Shown here piece by piece: positions 9,803 to 21,392 of a stretch of 64,000 nucleotides of DNA. A program made the translations under genes and the position numbers. Every line of letters starts with the position of its first letter. Position 1 is the stretch's first letter. The stretch lies in contig CM043967.1 of NCBI GenBank assembly GCA_014529385.2, positions 11,856,001 through 11,920,000 on the forward strand. The letters run 5' to 3'. Origin of the DNA: Adiantum capillus-veneris (Eukaryota > Streptophyta > Polypodiopsida > Polypodiales > Pteridaceae). The notes under the pieces were generated by a model. The model made no database searches. It was not told the DNA's origin and was given only the letters and a program-made list of their open reading frames with translations.

Positions 9803-12800
9803 ATGGCCGACAAGGGGAAGGGAATTATGGAAGAGGGTTCCTCTTCAAAGGACAGGCAAGAGATTCCTATAGTTTTTGAGATTGGCGAGAGCTCACGGCC
9901 ACGTCAGTCTGTACCTCCTGTCAACGTGAATGTCCCTCCAGTAGTACAGGGCTTTATGACAAAGCAACTTGAGGATGATGCGTTCAAGACTCAGTTAGTT
10001 GCCGCGGTGAATGTCTTTTCGCAACTAGTGCAGAATCCGAGGTTTATGGAATTCTTGCAAGCGCCACCAGTAAAGTTCAGTACCTTCACTGGTTTCGAGG
10101 ACAAGACAAAGGCACTCACTTTCCTCCAACAGTTTGATACAGCTTATGTGGGAGGGAATTTTACAGAGGCCTCGAAGGTCAAGAAAGCTGCCACTTTCTT
10201 AAAGGACAATGCGCTTACATGGTGGACGACATTGTTAATGCAAGGACAGGCACCTGCCACTTGGGTTTACTTCAAGCAAATGTTTGCATATGCTTGGCTA
10301 TCAAATGAATTTGAAGCCGATGTCCTGACAGATTGGCACCAGCTTACGGCAGCTTTGTGCAAGAGCTTGCTCGAGTATAATAGGAGGTTTTGTAAAGCAT
10401 TACTCTCAGTGACCTCCTACAGATTTGTGCCATTGACAGAGCAGATAGAGAAGTACTGTTGTGGGCTGCCTAAAGGGCTTCGCGATTACTGTACAAAGAA
10501 CAAAGTGGCTACCCTTACTCAACTTATGGAAGTTGCGAACAGTGGTCTTGCCTTGTTGAAAGGAGAGGACAGTGGATTTCCGAGCAGTGACAAAGGAGGG
10601 CAGCAAAAGAAAAATTCAGCGAAGAAGCCCTTTGTGAAAACGGCTCCTGATGCATCACAGGGGTCAGAAAAGGCCATCAAAGACAAGGATTCAGCCGGGA
10701 CTTCTGGAGCGCAGGCAAAGAAACCAAAAAGGAAGCCTTTTGTGTGCAAGTCGCTCGAGGAAAAGAAGGTCCTAATGGCTGAGAACAAATGCTTTATATA
10801 CGAGCAGCCTGGTCACTTTTCTATCAATTGTCCACAAAGGAAAAGGCCAACTGACTCAGAGGATAAAGAAGATCAGAAAGGCAAGAAGCCAAAACCCACA
10901 GCAGGTTTAGTGCCAGACATGGTGGGTGACAGGCCCAGCACAGATGCCAGTGAGTTATGCAGGGCATGGAGTAAAGTTAGGGATCAGACGGCACTCATCT
11001 TCTTTGATCCAGGTGCCAAAGCCAACTTTATCTCACCAGAGTTAGCTATGAAGCTGGGCATCAGAGCTGAAGAGATGGGGTACACAGCAGAGGCAGGGTT
11101 GGCATGTCCTGGCCACTCAGAGTGTGTTACTCCCCTCATTGGAAAACTGCGTCTGCATATTCAGTCGTATGTGGACACTGAAGAGTTTTACATCATGCCG
11201 CTGGAAGGTTGTGACGCCTTGTTGGGGATCCCATGGATGTTCCGAGTGCATGGAGTCTTGGATGCCTACAACAAAAAGATCACTATACAGCATAGGGGCA
11301 AAACTCACATCTTGGATGTAAAGCTTAAAGGAGAGTCAGTCCCTATTGTATCTGCTTCTGCTATCACTTCTGTAATAAAGAATCATCTTTCTGTGTACTT
11401 GATTTTTGCACGTGATGTCTCAGATAGTGATCAGTCAAATTTATCTGTGTTAGATAAAGAAAGGTCAGCATATTTGCAAAAGTTTAGTGACTATTTTTCT
11501 GATTCATTAGCATCGCAATTGCCACCAGAGAGACCTGAGGACCATCGGATAGATTTGGTGCCAGGGTGTAGCCCACCAAATAGACCTCCCTACAGGGTTA
11601 GTGAGGCGGAGCAGAAAGAGATTATGGGCCAGGTTGAGGAGTTATTAGAGAAGGGGCTGATTCAGCCTAGTTCTTCACCCTTTTGCTCCCCAATGCTCCT
11701 AGTGCAAAAGAAGGATGGCTCATGGCGCATGTGTATTGATTACCGTGCGTTGAATAAGAATACCATCAAGCATAGGTTTCCTATTCCTCGCATTGATGGT
11801 ATTCTCGATCGTTTAGAGGGTGCTGCAATTTTCAGCAGGATAGACCTTAAGAGTGGGTACCATCAAATTCGTATAAGGCCAGAGGATGTGCACAAGACTG
11901 CGTTTAGAACGACATTTGGTCTTTATGAGTTTCTAGTGATGCCGTTTGGGCTAACAAATGCTCCTGCCACGTTCAACAGAATGATGGACCGGATTTTCCG
12001 CTCGCATCAACAGTTTGTTGGAACGTTCTTCGATGACATGATAGTGTATTCGAAGAATGAAGAGGAGCATAGGCGTCACTTGACCATTGTGTTCGAAGAG
12101 CTGCGCAGTCACAGGTTACTTGTCAATCCTAAGAAAAGTGAATTCTTCCTTGAAGAGATCCACTTTCTGGGCCACATAGTCTCAAAGGATAGTGTTAGAA
12201 TGAATCCCGCAAAGGTCGAAGCTATCAAGACATGGCCAGACTTGAAGACTGTGCACGATGTCAGAAGCTTCTTGGGATTGTGTTCCTACTATAGAAGGTT
12301 TATCAAAAATTTTGCAGAGATAGCATCGCCTCTTCACGCATTGCAAAATAAAGAAGTCGCTTTCAGATGGACCCAAAAAGAGATTTCAGCTTTTAGTCTC
12401 TTAAAGGAAAAGTTGACTTCAGATCCAGTTATTGTTTTGCCACATCTCAGGAAGTCATTTGTGGTCCAGTGTGACGCGTGTGGTAGTAGCATCGATGCAG
12501 TGCTAATGCAAGACGGACGGGTGGTAGCTTATGAAAGCCGAATTTTGCAAGGGCCAGAGAGGACTATGCAAGTCTATGAGAAAGAGCTCTTGGCCGTGAT
12601 TCATGCGCTTTCTAGCTCGAAGCACTACCTCTTAGGTGCTGATTTTGTTGTCCAAACAGATCATCAGACCTTGCGATACTTCTTGACACAGTCAAAGTTA
12701 TCCGAAAAGCATATGCGATGGGCAAACATTCTTTCCATGTTCCACTTCCAGATTATGCATGTGGAAGGTAAGAAAAATGTTGTGGCTGATGCGTTATCAA

Positions 12801-13366
12801 GAAAGCCACAAATTTCAGCTGTGTCAATTCCTTATCATCATGAGTTAGACGACATGAAGGAACAGTATACTGCTGATGAAGATTTTGCAAGGATCTTTGA
12901 ACAGTTACAAGAGGGGCAACATCACGAGCACTACCTCCTCAGAGATGGTTTTATGATGATGCATGGCAGACTTTGTGTCACTAGGCCACTGCGACATAAG
13001 GTCATGGAAGAGAGTCATGTCCCACCGTATGCAGGGCATCGTGGCATTGATGCAACAGTTAAAGCGGTAGAGACGTTCTTCTATTGGCCTACCTTGAGGA
13101 GAGATGTGGATGCCTTTGTGCGAGCATGCATAGTTTGCCAAAAGGTCAAGTTTGACAAGCAAAAGGCACCAGGGTTGTTACAACCACTGCCGATTCCAGA
13201 TAAGCCATGGGAAAGCATTGCTATGGACTTTATTTTTGATCTTCCAAGGACGCCAACAGGGAATGATGGTATATGGACCATTATCTGCAGGTTCAGCAAG
13301 CAAGCCCATTTTATCCCTGTCAGGAAGAAGATAAAATCTGATCAGATGGCACGCTTGTTCATATGA
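9803..13366 (+). pseudogene. gypsy gag-pol polyprotein, unit 1, open through the first part of integrase
   Basis: From the ATG at 9,803 the frame stays open for 1,187 codons. In order it shows a capsid-like Retrotrans_gag region (about residues 93-245, with TWWTTLL), a zinc knuckle at about 330, a protease-like loop (FFDPGAKANFIS, about 402), reverse transcriptase (SRIDLKSGYHQIRI, then FFDD at about 744), RNase H (CDACGSSID ... YEKELLAV ... QTDHQTLRYF), an HHCC integrase zinc site (about 1,070-1,120) and the first catalytic Asp of the integrase core (MDFIFD). Odd points: the second zinc-knuckle Cys is Tyr (CFIYEQPGHF), the protease triad is DPG, and a 641-bp stretch present in unit 2 is missing after residue 92. 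The frame ends where both units share a one-base shift. Confidence 0.88.
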
Positions 13367-14375
13367 GTACAATGTGTTTAAGTACCATGGTATGCCACAA
13401 TCGATTATCAGTGATCGTGATCCTCGCATGACCAGTTTGTTCTGGAGAGGATTGTTTGAGAACATGGGCACTACGCTCAAGTTTTCGTCTTCGTTTCATC
13501 CACAAACTGATGGACAGTCAGAAGAGGCTAATTCTACTGTCTGAGATCTGCTGAAATGCTATGTGTCAGATGATAAGGGCAAGTGGGAACATTATTTGCC
13601 TATGCTTGAGTATGCGTACAATAATACGGTGCATTCGTCTACTGGCAAAGCACCTTTTGAGATTGTTGAAGGCGCCAAAAAGGTTCCTCCCATTTGGCAT
13701 ACAAAGGACAAGATCTTTGAGGCAGATCGATTTGTTGAGAACATGGATGAGATGTATAAGAAAATTAAAGTTGCCTTGGAGAAGACTCAGGCAAAGCAGA
13801 AAAAGGCTGTTGATCGTCACCGTCGTGAATTATTGTTATCACCTGGTGATTGGGTTCTGTTAGGGTTCGAAAAGGCAAGGGTAGAGAAGATGAAGGGCAA
13901 GGAACGGTTGTTTCCTAAGCTCAGCATGCGTTAGTATGGGCCTTTTCAAGTGCTTGACAAGATCAGCGATGTGGCTTACAGGCTGAAACTGCCTGATGCG
14001 TGGAAGATTCATAATGCGTTTCACGTGAGTCTTCTAAGACCCTTCGTGGGTGATGTGCCAGAAGATATGCCAGTTGAGGATCAGGCAGAAGTTGAGGAAC
14101 TTGATGAGATCCTGGTACCTGAGCAAGTTCTGGCACATAATGACAAAAAAGTTAAAGGACAAGTTGCAAGACGCTACTTGGTGAAGTTCAAGAACCATCC
14201 GCCTATGGATGCAAAGTGGATGGAAGAGCATGACCTGTTAGAATCACCAAATGTATTGCAGCTTTACCTTGAAGCCTTTGGGTTACAGCCTACTTATGCC
14301 CCAACCCAACGTGTGCAAAGGAGGGGTAATGATAGAGCTAGTACATCAAATGTACATATGAATTCAGTGCCATAG
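13367..14375 (+). pseudogene. integrase C-terminus and chromodomain-like tail, unit 1, broken
   Basis: After a one-base shift the integrase continues (EYNVFKYHGMPQ), with the second catalytic Asp (IISDRDPRMT) and the Glu region (HPQTDGQSEEANST). A TGA then interrupts at about 13,542. The frame continues to a TAG at 13,932-13,934 that replaces the expected Tyr in a RxYGPFQVL motif. From 13,950 it runs through HVSLLRPF to a chromodomain-like segment (YLVKFKNHPPMDAKWMEE) and a TAG near 14,373. Three separate lesions make it non-functional. The frameshift and the later TAG are shared with unit 2; the TGA is private to unit 1. Confidence 0.85.
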
Positions 14376-14525
14376 ATGGAAATGGCAAAAGTATGAAGGC
14401 CTCATTTGTATCTATGTATGTTACGACCTTTCTTGCGGATACATGCGATGATAAAAGAGTGTTAATAGCACAAGATCATCAGTGGCGTGTATTTATGGTA
14501 TGCAATCGAGGACGTTTGCGATTTC

Positions 14526-14537
14526 AAGAGGGGGGTA
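14526..14537 (+). other. polypurine tract, unit 1
   Basis: AAGAGGGGGGTA lies immediately before the TG of LTR 2. The same tract precedes LTR 3 (about 21,381-21,392). Confidence 0.7.
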
Positions 14538-16014
14538 TGTCACGAGGACGTGGCAGTTATTAACCATGTCACAGAGATGTGGAAACTGCTAACCTTGGTT
14601 GTTGGTTTCTTTCCAATGGGGTTTATTTTATTTGTTTTGAGACCCTCTTTTTGAAGTAGCAAACGGTCGAACATTGTATGGCCAATGTGAACGGTAGATT
14701 CACCCGCAGACGGGAAGTGGTCGGCACTGGAATTCGTATGGTAAGAGGATGTCTAGGCTCAGAGCAAGATCATATAGGTCCCCCCGTCGCACTTAGCAAG
14801 TTGGTGGATACTAGGAAGTGAACTCAATTAAGGCGTAAAGTCAAGGTGTGACTACCAACAAAAAGTATCAGACAGTTGGGCCACATTGCACTTTTGGATG
14901 CGGTCGCAATGAGGATAGATGGTCAAAAGACCAGTGGGAGCCCAACGGAAGCATCTCCTAAAATTTAGGGAAATTCTATTTTGGGCCGTGAAATGTGTTC
15001 GCGTCATTACCTCCAGTATGACTAGGGGAACATTTTATAACTCTGCCGCGAAGTCAACTGGGCAACCGGTCAGGATATTTTTAAGCGGCGAACCCGAAAC
15101 GGGCAAATGCTTGTAAATGCGCCAAGTGTCGAATTTTCATGCACTTTCCTCTTGCAGAAGAAGTGGCGCTGAATTTTATGCTGGGAGAGGCCTCATTTCA
15201 GCTTTTGTCAGAGGTTAAGAGCTATGGAGTGCTTCCTTTCCCTCTCATGTACAGTGTGGTACTAGGAGTGATGCCCTACACACTACACTTTGCTCTCTCT
15301 CCCATACGTGCAGTTATGTGATGCCCCACAAGAGGGCTACTCATTTGCCTGATGTACAGTTGTGTGGGTTCATGCTTTTGTGCTGAGGCAAGAGCCTCCT
15401 TGAGCAGGAACAAGGGTAGCTAGCTGCTGCTCCAAAGCAGGCTCTGGTGAGGGTCATAACCTCACCGTACAGGTGCAAAATCAGCGCTGTGTATGCGCTG
15501 TAATTTTACTGTTTTTCAGCCATACGGACGCCAGGACCATTGGGAATCGTGCCCCACTGGCAGAGGACAATTAGGGGATTGTTTGGGGTTGAAAACAGGG
15601 CAAAAACCAGTAAATACAGCGTGCTGAATTTACTGTTTTTGGACAGGAATCAGAGGGTATACGCCAATACAAGCGAGTTCCAGCAGGGGAATTGGTTTCG
15701 CGCAAGTTTTGGGGCTGTTATGCTGCCGAAATTTGACCAAAACAAGCGGTATCTAGTGGGATACAATCAAAGGATTCCCAGGACTCTTCTTTGTACTTTA
15801 CCCTCCTAATGAATAAAGAAATACCGAAAGGGGTGCCAATTTTGGGGAATACAGGTTGTCGGCGTCTGCTCGGAGCATTCTAGCTTCCGAGCCGTGTGTG
15901 TGATTAAGTGTTAATTCCCGTTACAGGTCTCCTTTGCAAAGTGCTCTGTGTGTGTGCTTAAAGTAAAGAATTTCGGGTGAAAGCCAACGCCTACCGCCCT
16001 ACGGGCCGGTTTCA
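14538..16014 (+). repeat. array LTR 2 (shared by both units)
   Basis: It has 1,477 bp with the same ends as LTR 1 and is nearly identical to LTR 3. It serves as 3' LTR of unit 1 and 5' LTR of unit 2. The conserved block appears at 15,812-15,838 with GGGGTGCCA in place of GGGGCGCCA, a change shared with LTR 3 but not LTR 1. Confidence 0.88.
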
Positions 16015-16031
16015 TGGTTCGGTTGCCGGGA
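16015..16031 (+). promoter_or_regulatory. primer-binding site, array unit 2
   Basis: TGGTTCGGTTGCCGGGA is the unit 1 site with one change (C to G at position 7). Confidence 0.7.
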
Positions 16032-16112
16032 AATCAATCACTTTTTCCTCAAAGAGTGAGCCTGGATTGTTCAGGGTAAAGACACACAGTGCAGGAACAC
16101 GGGGATTATACT

Positions 16113-17030
16113 ATGGCCGACAAGGGGAAGGGAATTATGGAAGAGGGTTCCTCTTCAAAGGACAGGCAGGAGATTCCTATAGTTTTTGAGATTGGCGAGA
16201 GCTCACGGCCACGTCAGTCTGTACCTCCTGTCAACGTGAATGTCCCTCCAGTAGTACAGGGCTTTATGACAGGGCAACTTGAGGATGATGCGTTCAAGAC
16301 TCAGTTAGTTGCCGCGGTGAATGTCTTTTTGCAACTGGTGCAGAATCCGAGGTTTATGGAATTCTTGCAAGCGCCACCAGTGCAAAAGCAAAATAGGCAA
16401 CCTACGCCACGTACGGAGCTTGTTGATGCTCAAGCCCAGGTACTTCATGTGGCGCAGGAAGAAAGGGAACACTCGCATGTTGCGGAGTCGGGGGCTCCAA
16501 AGCAGGTTCCTCTCGTGCTTGAACAGGTGGCTAGAACGCCTATTCCACAGGTTATGCCAGTTCATCCCGCCACCTTTCAGAGCCAGCATGTTGTCTTGAA
16601 TGGACAGGGAGCTGGATACCAAGCTATCATTCAGTTTTTCCACCACCCACGGTACATCCTGGGTATTTCGGGGGTGGATCAGTGTTCCAAAGTATGGCTG
16701 GTTATGCGTCTGGAAGTCAGTCGTACATGCCAGGAACAGTGTTCGGGGGTATGCGAGGCATCATGCCAAACCCCAGGTATGGTAGTATCGGCATGTAGCA
16801 AGATTTCCACTGCAACAAGGGTCAGTTTGGGGTGCCACATGGTCATTTTGGCATGGCTGGTTTTCCTGGACAGCAGCCAGATATCGCACCTCTGACGCAA
16901 AATGTGAATGGCCAACACGTGCCGATGATGCCTAGTACAGTGCCCATGTTGCAGACCATTCCGTATGACAATTTGAGGGCACTAGAGAAGCCGAAGGCTT
17001 ACAAAGAAGGTGGTGCAGCGGTAAAGTTCA
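16113..17030 (+). pseudogene. gag N-terminus of unit 2 with a glycine/methionine-rich linker, frameshifted
   Basis: The ATG at 16,113 opens the same N-terminus as unit 1 (MADKGKGIMEEGSS). At 16,381 it enters the 641-bp stretch missing from unit 1. This encodes a Gln/Val-rich region and then, after a one-base shift near 16,655, a low-complexity Gly/Met/Tyr/Pro segment (GGGSVFQSMAGYASGS, NPRYGSIGM). A TAG follows at about 16,797, and the frame resumes through GHFGMAGFPGQQ into the capsid region at 17,021. The full-length gag of this family therefore had a long flexible linker before the capsid domain. Confidence 0.75.
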
Positions 17031-18544
17031 GTACCTTCAGTGGTTTCGAGGACAAGACAAAGGCACTCACTTTCCTCCAGCAGTTTGATACAGCTTATGC
17101 GGGAGGGAATTTTACAGAGGCCTCGAAGGTCAGGAAAGCTGTCACTTTCTTAAAGGACAATGCGCTTACATGGTGGACGACATTGTTAATGCAAGGACAG
17201 GCACCCGCCACTTGGGTTTACTTCAAGCAAATGTTTGCATCTGCTTGGCTATCAAATGAATTTGAAGCCGATGTCCTGACAGATTGGCACCAGCTTACGG
17301 CAGCTTCGTGCAAGAGCTTGCTCGAGTATAATAGGAGGTTTTGTAAAGCATTACTCTCAGTGACCTCCTACAAATTTGTGCCATTGACAGAGCAGATAGA
17401 GAAGTACTGTTGTGGGCTGCCTAAAGCGCTTCGCGATTACTGTACAAAGAACAAAGTGGCTACCCTTACTCAGCTTATGGAAGTTGCGCACACTGGTCTT
17501 GCCTTGTTGAAAGGAGAGGACAGTGGATTTCCGAGCAGTGACAAAGGAGGGCAGCAAAAGAAAAATTCAACGAAGAAGCCCTTTGTGAAAACGGCTCCTG
17601 ATGCATCACAGGGGTCAGAAAAGGCCATCAAAGACAAGGATTCAGCTGGGACTTCTGGAGCGCAGGCAAAGAAACAAAAAAGGAAGCCTTTTGTGCGCAA
17701 GTCGCTCGAGGAAAAGAAGGTCCTAATGGCTGAGAACAAATGCTTTATATGCGAGCAGCCTGGTCACTTTTCTATCAATTGTCCACAAAGGAAAAGGCCA
17801 GCTGACTCAGAGGATAAAGAAGATCAGAAAGGCAAGAAGACAAAACCCACGGCAGGTTTAGTGCCAGACATGGTGGGTGACAGGCCCAGCACAGATGCCA
17901 GTGAGTTATGCAGGGCATGGAGTAAAGTTAGGGATCAGACGGCACTCATCTTCTTTGATCCAGGTGCCAAAGCCAACTTTATCTCACCAGAGTTAGCTAT
18001 GAAGCTGGGCATCAGAGCTGAAGAGATGGGGTACACAGCAGAGGCAGGGTTGGCATGTCCTGGCCACTCAGAGTGTGTTACTCCCCTCATTGGAAAACTG
18101 CGTCTGCATATTCAGTCGTATGTGGACACTGAAGAGTTTTACATCATGCTGCTGGAAGGTTGTGACGCCTTGTTGGGGATCACGTGGATGTTCCGAGTGC
18201 ATGGAGTCTTGGATGCCTACAACAAAAAGATCACTGTACAACATAGGGGCAAAACTCACATCTTGGATGTAAAGCTTAAAGGAGAGTCAGTCCCTATTGT
18301 ATCTGCTTCTGCTATCACTTCTGTAATAAAGAATCATCTTTCTGTGTACTTGATTTTTGCACGTGATGTCTCAGATAGTGATCAGTCAAATTTATCTGTG
18401 TTAGATAAAGAAAGGTCAGCATTTTTGCAAAAGTTTAGTGACTGTTTTTCTGATTCATTAGCGTCGCAATTGCCGCCAGAGAGACCTGAGGACCATCGGA
18501 TAGATTTGGTGCTAGGGTGTAGCCCACCAAATAGACCTCCCTAA
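17021..18544 (+). pseudogene. gag capsid, zinc knuckle and protease of unit 2
   Basis: The capsid region (TWWTTLLMQGQAP), an intact zinc knuckle (CFICEQPGHFSINC, the CX2CX4HX4C pattern) and a protease-like segment with the DPG triad run in one frame. They end at a TAA (18,542-18,544) that replaces a Tyr codon present in unit 1 (PPYRVSEAE). This copy has the cysteine that unit 1 lost, so each unit carries private damage in gag. Confidence 0.85.
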
Positions 18545-20317
18545 AGGGTTAGTGAGGCGCAGCAGAAAGAGATTATGGGCCAGGTTGAGGAGTTATTAGA
18601 GAAGGGGCTGATTCAGCCTAGTTCTTCACCCTTTTGCTCCCCAGTGCTCCTAGTGCAGAAGAAGGATGGCTCATGGCGCATGTGTATTGATTACCGTGCG
18701 GTGAATAAGAATACCATCAAGCATAGGTTTCCTATTCCTCGCATTGATGGTATTCTCGATCGTTTAGAGGGTGCTGCAATTTTCAGCAGGATAGACCTTA
18801 AGAGTGGGTACCATCAAATTCGTATAAGGCCAGAGGATGTGCACAAGACTGCGTTTAGAACGACATTTGGTCTTTATGAGTTTCTAGTGATGCCGTTTGG
18901 GCTAACAAATGCTCCTGCCACGTTCAACAGAATGATGGACCGGATTTTCCGCTCGCATCAACAGTTTGTTGGAACGTTCTTCGATGACATGATAGTGTAT
19001 TCGAAGAATGAAGAGGAGCATAGGCGTCACTTGACCATTGTGTTCGAAGAGCTGTGCAGTCACAGGTTACTTGTCAATCCTAAGAAAAGTGAATTCTTCC
19101 TTGAAGAGATCCACTTTCTGGGCCACATAGTCTCAAAGGATAGTGTTAGAATGGATCCCGCAAAGGTCGAAGCTATCAAGACATGGCCAGACTTGAAGAC
19201 TGTGCACGATGTCAGAAGCTTCTTGGGATTGTGTTCCTACTATAGAAGGTTTATCAAAAATTTTGCAGAGATAGCATCGCCTCTTCACGCATTGCAAAAT
19301 AAAGAAGTCGCTTTCAGATGGACCCAAAAAGAGATTTCAGCTTTTAGTCTCTTAAAGGAAAAGTTGACTTCAGATCCAGTTATTGTTTTGCCACATCTCA
19401 GGAAGTCATTTGTGGTCCAGTGTGACGCGTGTGGCAGTAGCATCGAAGCAGTGCTAATGCAAGACGGACGGGTGGTAGCTTATGAAAGCCGAATTTTGCA
19501 AGGGCCAGAGAGGACTATGCAAGTCTATGAGAAAGAGCTCTTGGCCGTGATTCATGCGCTTTCTAGCTCGAAGCACTACCTCTTAGGTGCTGATTTTGTT
19601 GTCCAAACAGATCATCAGACCTTGCGATACTTCTTGACACAGTCAAAGTTATCCGAAAAGCATATGCGATGGGCAAACATTCTTTCCATGTTCCACTTCC
19701 AGATTATGCATGTGGAAGGTAAGAAGAATGTTGTGGCTGATGCGTTATCAAGAAAGCCACAAATTTCAGCTGTGTCAATTCCTTATCATCATGAGTTAGA
19801 CGACATGAAGGAACAGTATACTACTGATGAAGATTTTGCAAGGATCTTTGAACAGTTACAAGAGGGGCAACATCACGAGCACTACCTCCTCAGAGATGGT
19901 TTTATGATGATGCATGGCAGACTTTGTGTCACTAGGCCACTGCGACATAAGGTCATGGAAGAGAGTCATGTCCCACCGTATGCAGGGCATCGTGGCATTG
20001 ATGCAACAGTTAAAGCGGTAGAGACGTTCTTCTATTGGCCTACCTTGAGGAGAGATGTGGATGCCTTTGTGCGAGCATGCATAGTTTGCCAAAAGGTCAA
20101 GTTTGACAAGCAAAAGGCACCAGGGTTGTTACAACCACTGCCGATTCCGGATAAGCCATGGGAAAGCATTGCTATGGACTTTATTTTTGATCTTCCAAGG
20201 ACGCCAACAGGGAATGATGGTATATGGACCATTATCTGCAGGTTCAGCAAGCAAGCCCATTTTATCCCTGTCAGGAAGAAGATAAAATCTGATCAGATGG
20301 CACGCTTGTTCATATGA
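18545..20317 (+). pseudogene. reverse transcriptase, RNase H and integrase N-terminus of unit 2
   Basis: The frame continues directly after the TAA with RT motifs (DGSWRMCIDYRAVNK, SRIDLKSGYHQIRI, FFDD), RNase H and the HHCC integrase region. It ends at the same one-base shift as unit 1 (LFI then TGA). The sequence is nearly identical to 11,590-13,366 of unit 1. Translation from the internal ATG at 18,575 would give RT-IN without gag, but there is no sign that this is used. Confidence 0.88.
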
Positions 20318-21230
20318 GTACAATGTGTTTAAGTACCATGGTATGCCGTTTCATCCACAAACTGATGGACAGTCAGAAGAGGCTAATTCTACTGTCTCAG
20401 ATCTGCTGAAATGCTATGTGTCAGATGATAAGGGCAAGTGGGAACAGTATTTGCCTATGCTTGAGTATGCGTACAATAATACGGTGCATTCGTCTACTGG
20501 CAAAGCACCTTTTGAGATTGTTGAAGGCGCCAAAAAGGTTCCTCCCATTTTGCGTACAAAGGACAAGATCTTTGAGGCAGATCGATATGTTGAGAACATG
20601 GATGAGATGTATAAGAAAATTAAAGTTGCCTTGGAGAAGACTCAGGCAAAGCAGAAAAAGGCTGCTGATCGTCACCGTCGTGAATTGTTGTTATCACCTG
20701 GTGATTGGGTTCTGTTAAGGTTCGAAAAGGCAAGGGTAGAGAAGATGAAGGGCAAGGAACGGTTGTTTCCTAAGCTCAGCATGCGTTAGTATGGGCCTTT
20801 TCAAGTGCTTGACAAGATCAGCGATGTGGCTTACAGGCTGAAACTGCCTGATGCGTGGAAGATTCATAATGCATTTCACGTGAGTCTTCTAAGACCCTTC
20901 GTGGGTGATGTGCCAAAAGATATGCCAGTTGAGGATCAGCCAGAAGTTGAGGAACTTGATGAGATCCTGGTACCTGAGCAAGTTCTGGCACATAATGACA
21001 AAAAAGTTAAAGGACAAGTTGCAAGACGCTACTTGGTGAAGTTCAAGAACCATCCGCCTATGGATGCAAAGTGGATGGAAGAGCATGACCTGTTAGAATC
21101 ACCAAATGTATTGCAGCTTTACCTTGAAGCCTTTGGGTTACAGCCTACTTATGCCCCAACCCAACGTGTGCAAAGGAGGGGTAATGATAGAGCTAGTACA
21201 TCAAATGTACATATGAATTCAGTGCCATAA
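20318..21230 (+). pseudogene. integrase C-terminus and chromodomain-like tail of unit 2, 96-bp deletion
   Basis: After the shared frameshift, TATGCC is joined directly to GTTTCATCC. This removes 96 bp (32 codons, in frame) present in unit 1 at 13,397-13,492, including the second catalytic Asp of the DDE core. The unit 1 TGA at about 13,542 is a sense codon here (CTC AGA). The shared TAG is at 20,787-20,789, and the chromodomain-like tail follows to 21,230. The integrase cannot be active even if the frames were joined. Confidence 0.85.
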
Positions 21231-21392
21231 ATGGAAATGGCAAAAGTATGAAGGCCTCATTTGTATCTATGTATGTTACGACCTTTCTTGCGGATACATG
21301 CGATGATAAAAGAGTGTTAATAGCACAAGATCATCAGTGGCGTGTATTTATGGTATGCAATCGAGGACGTTTGCGATTTCAAGAGGGGGGTA

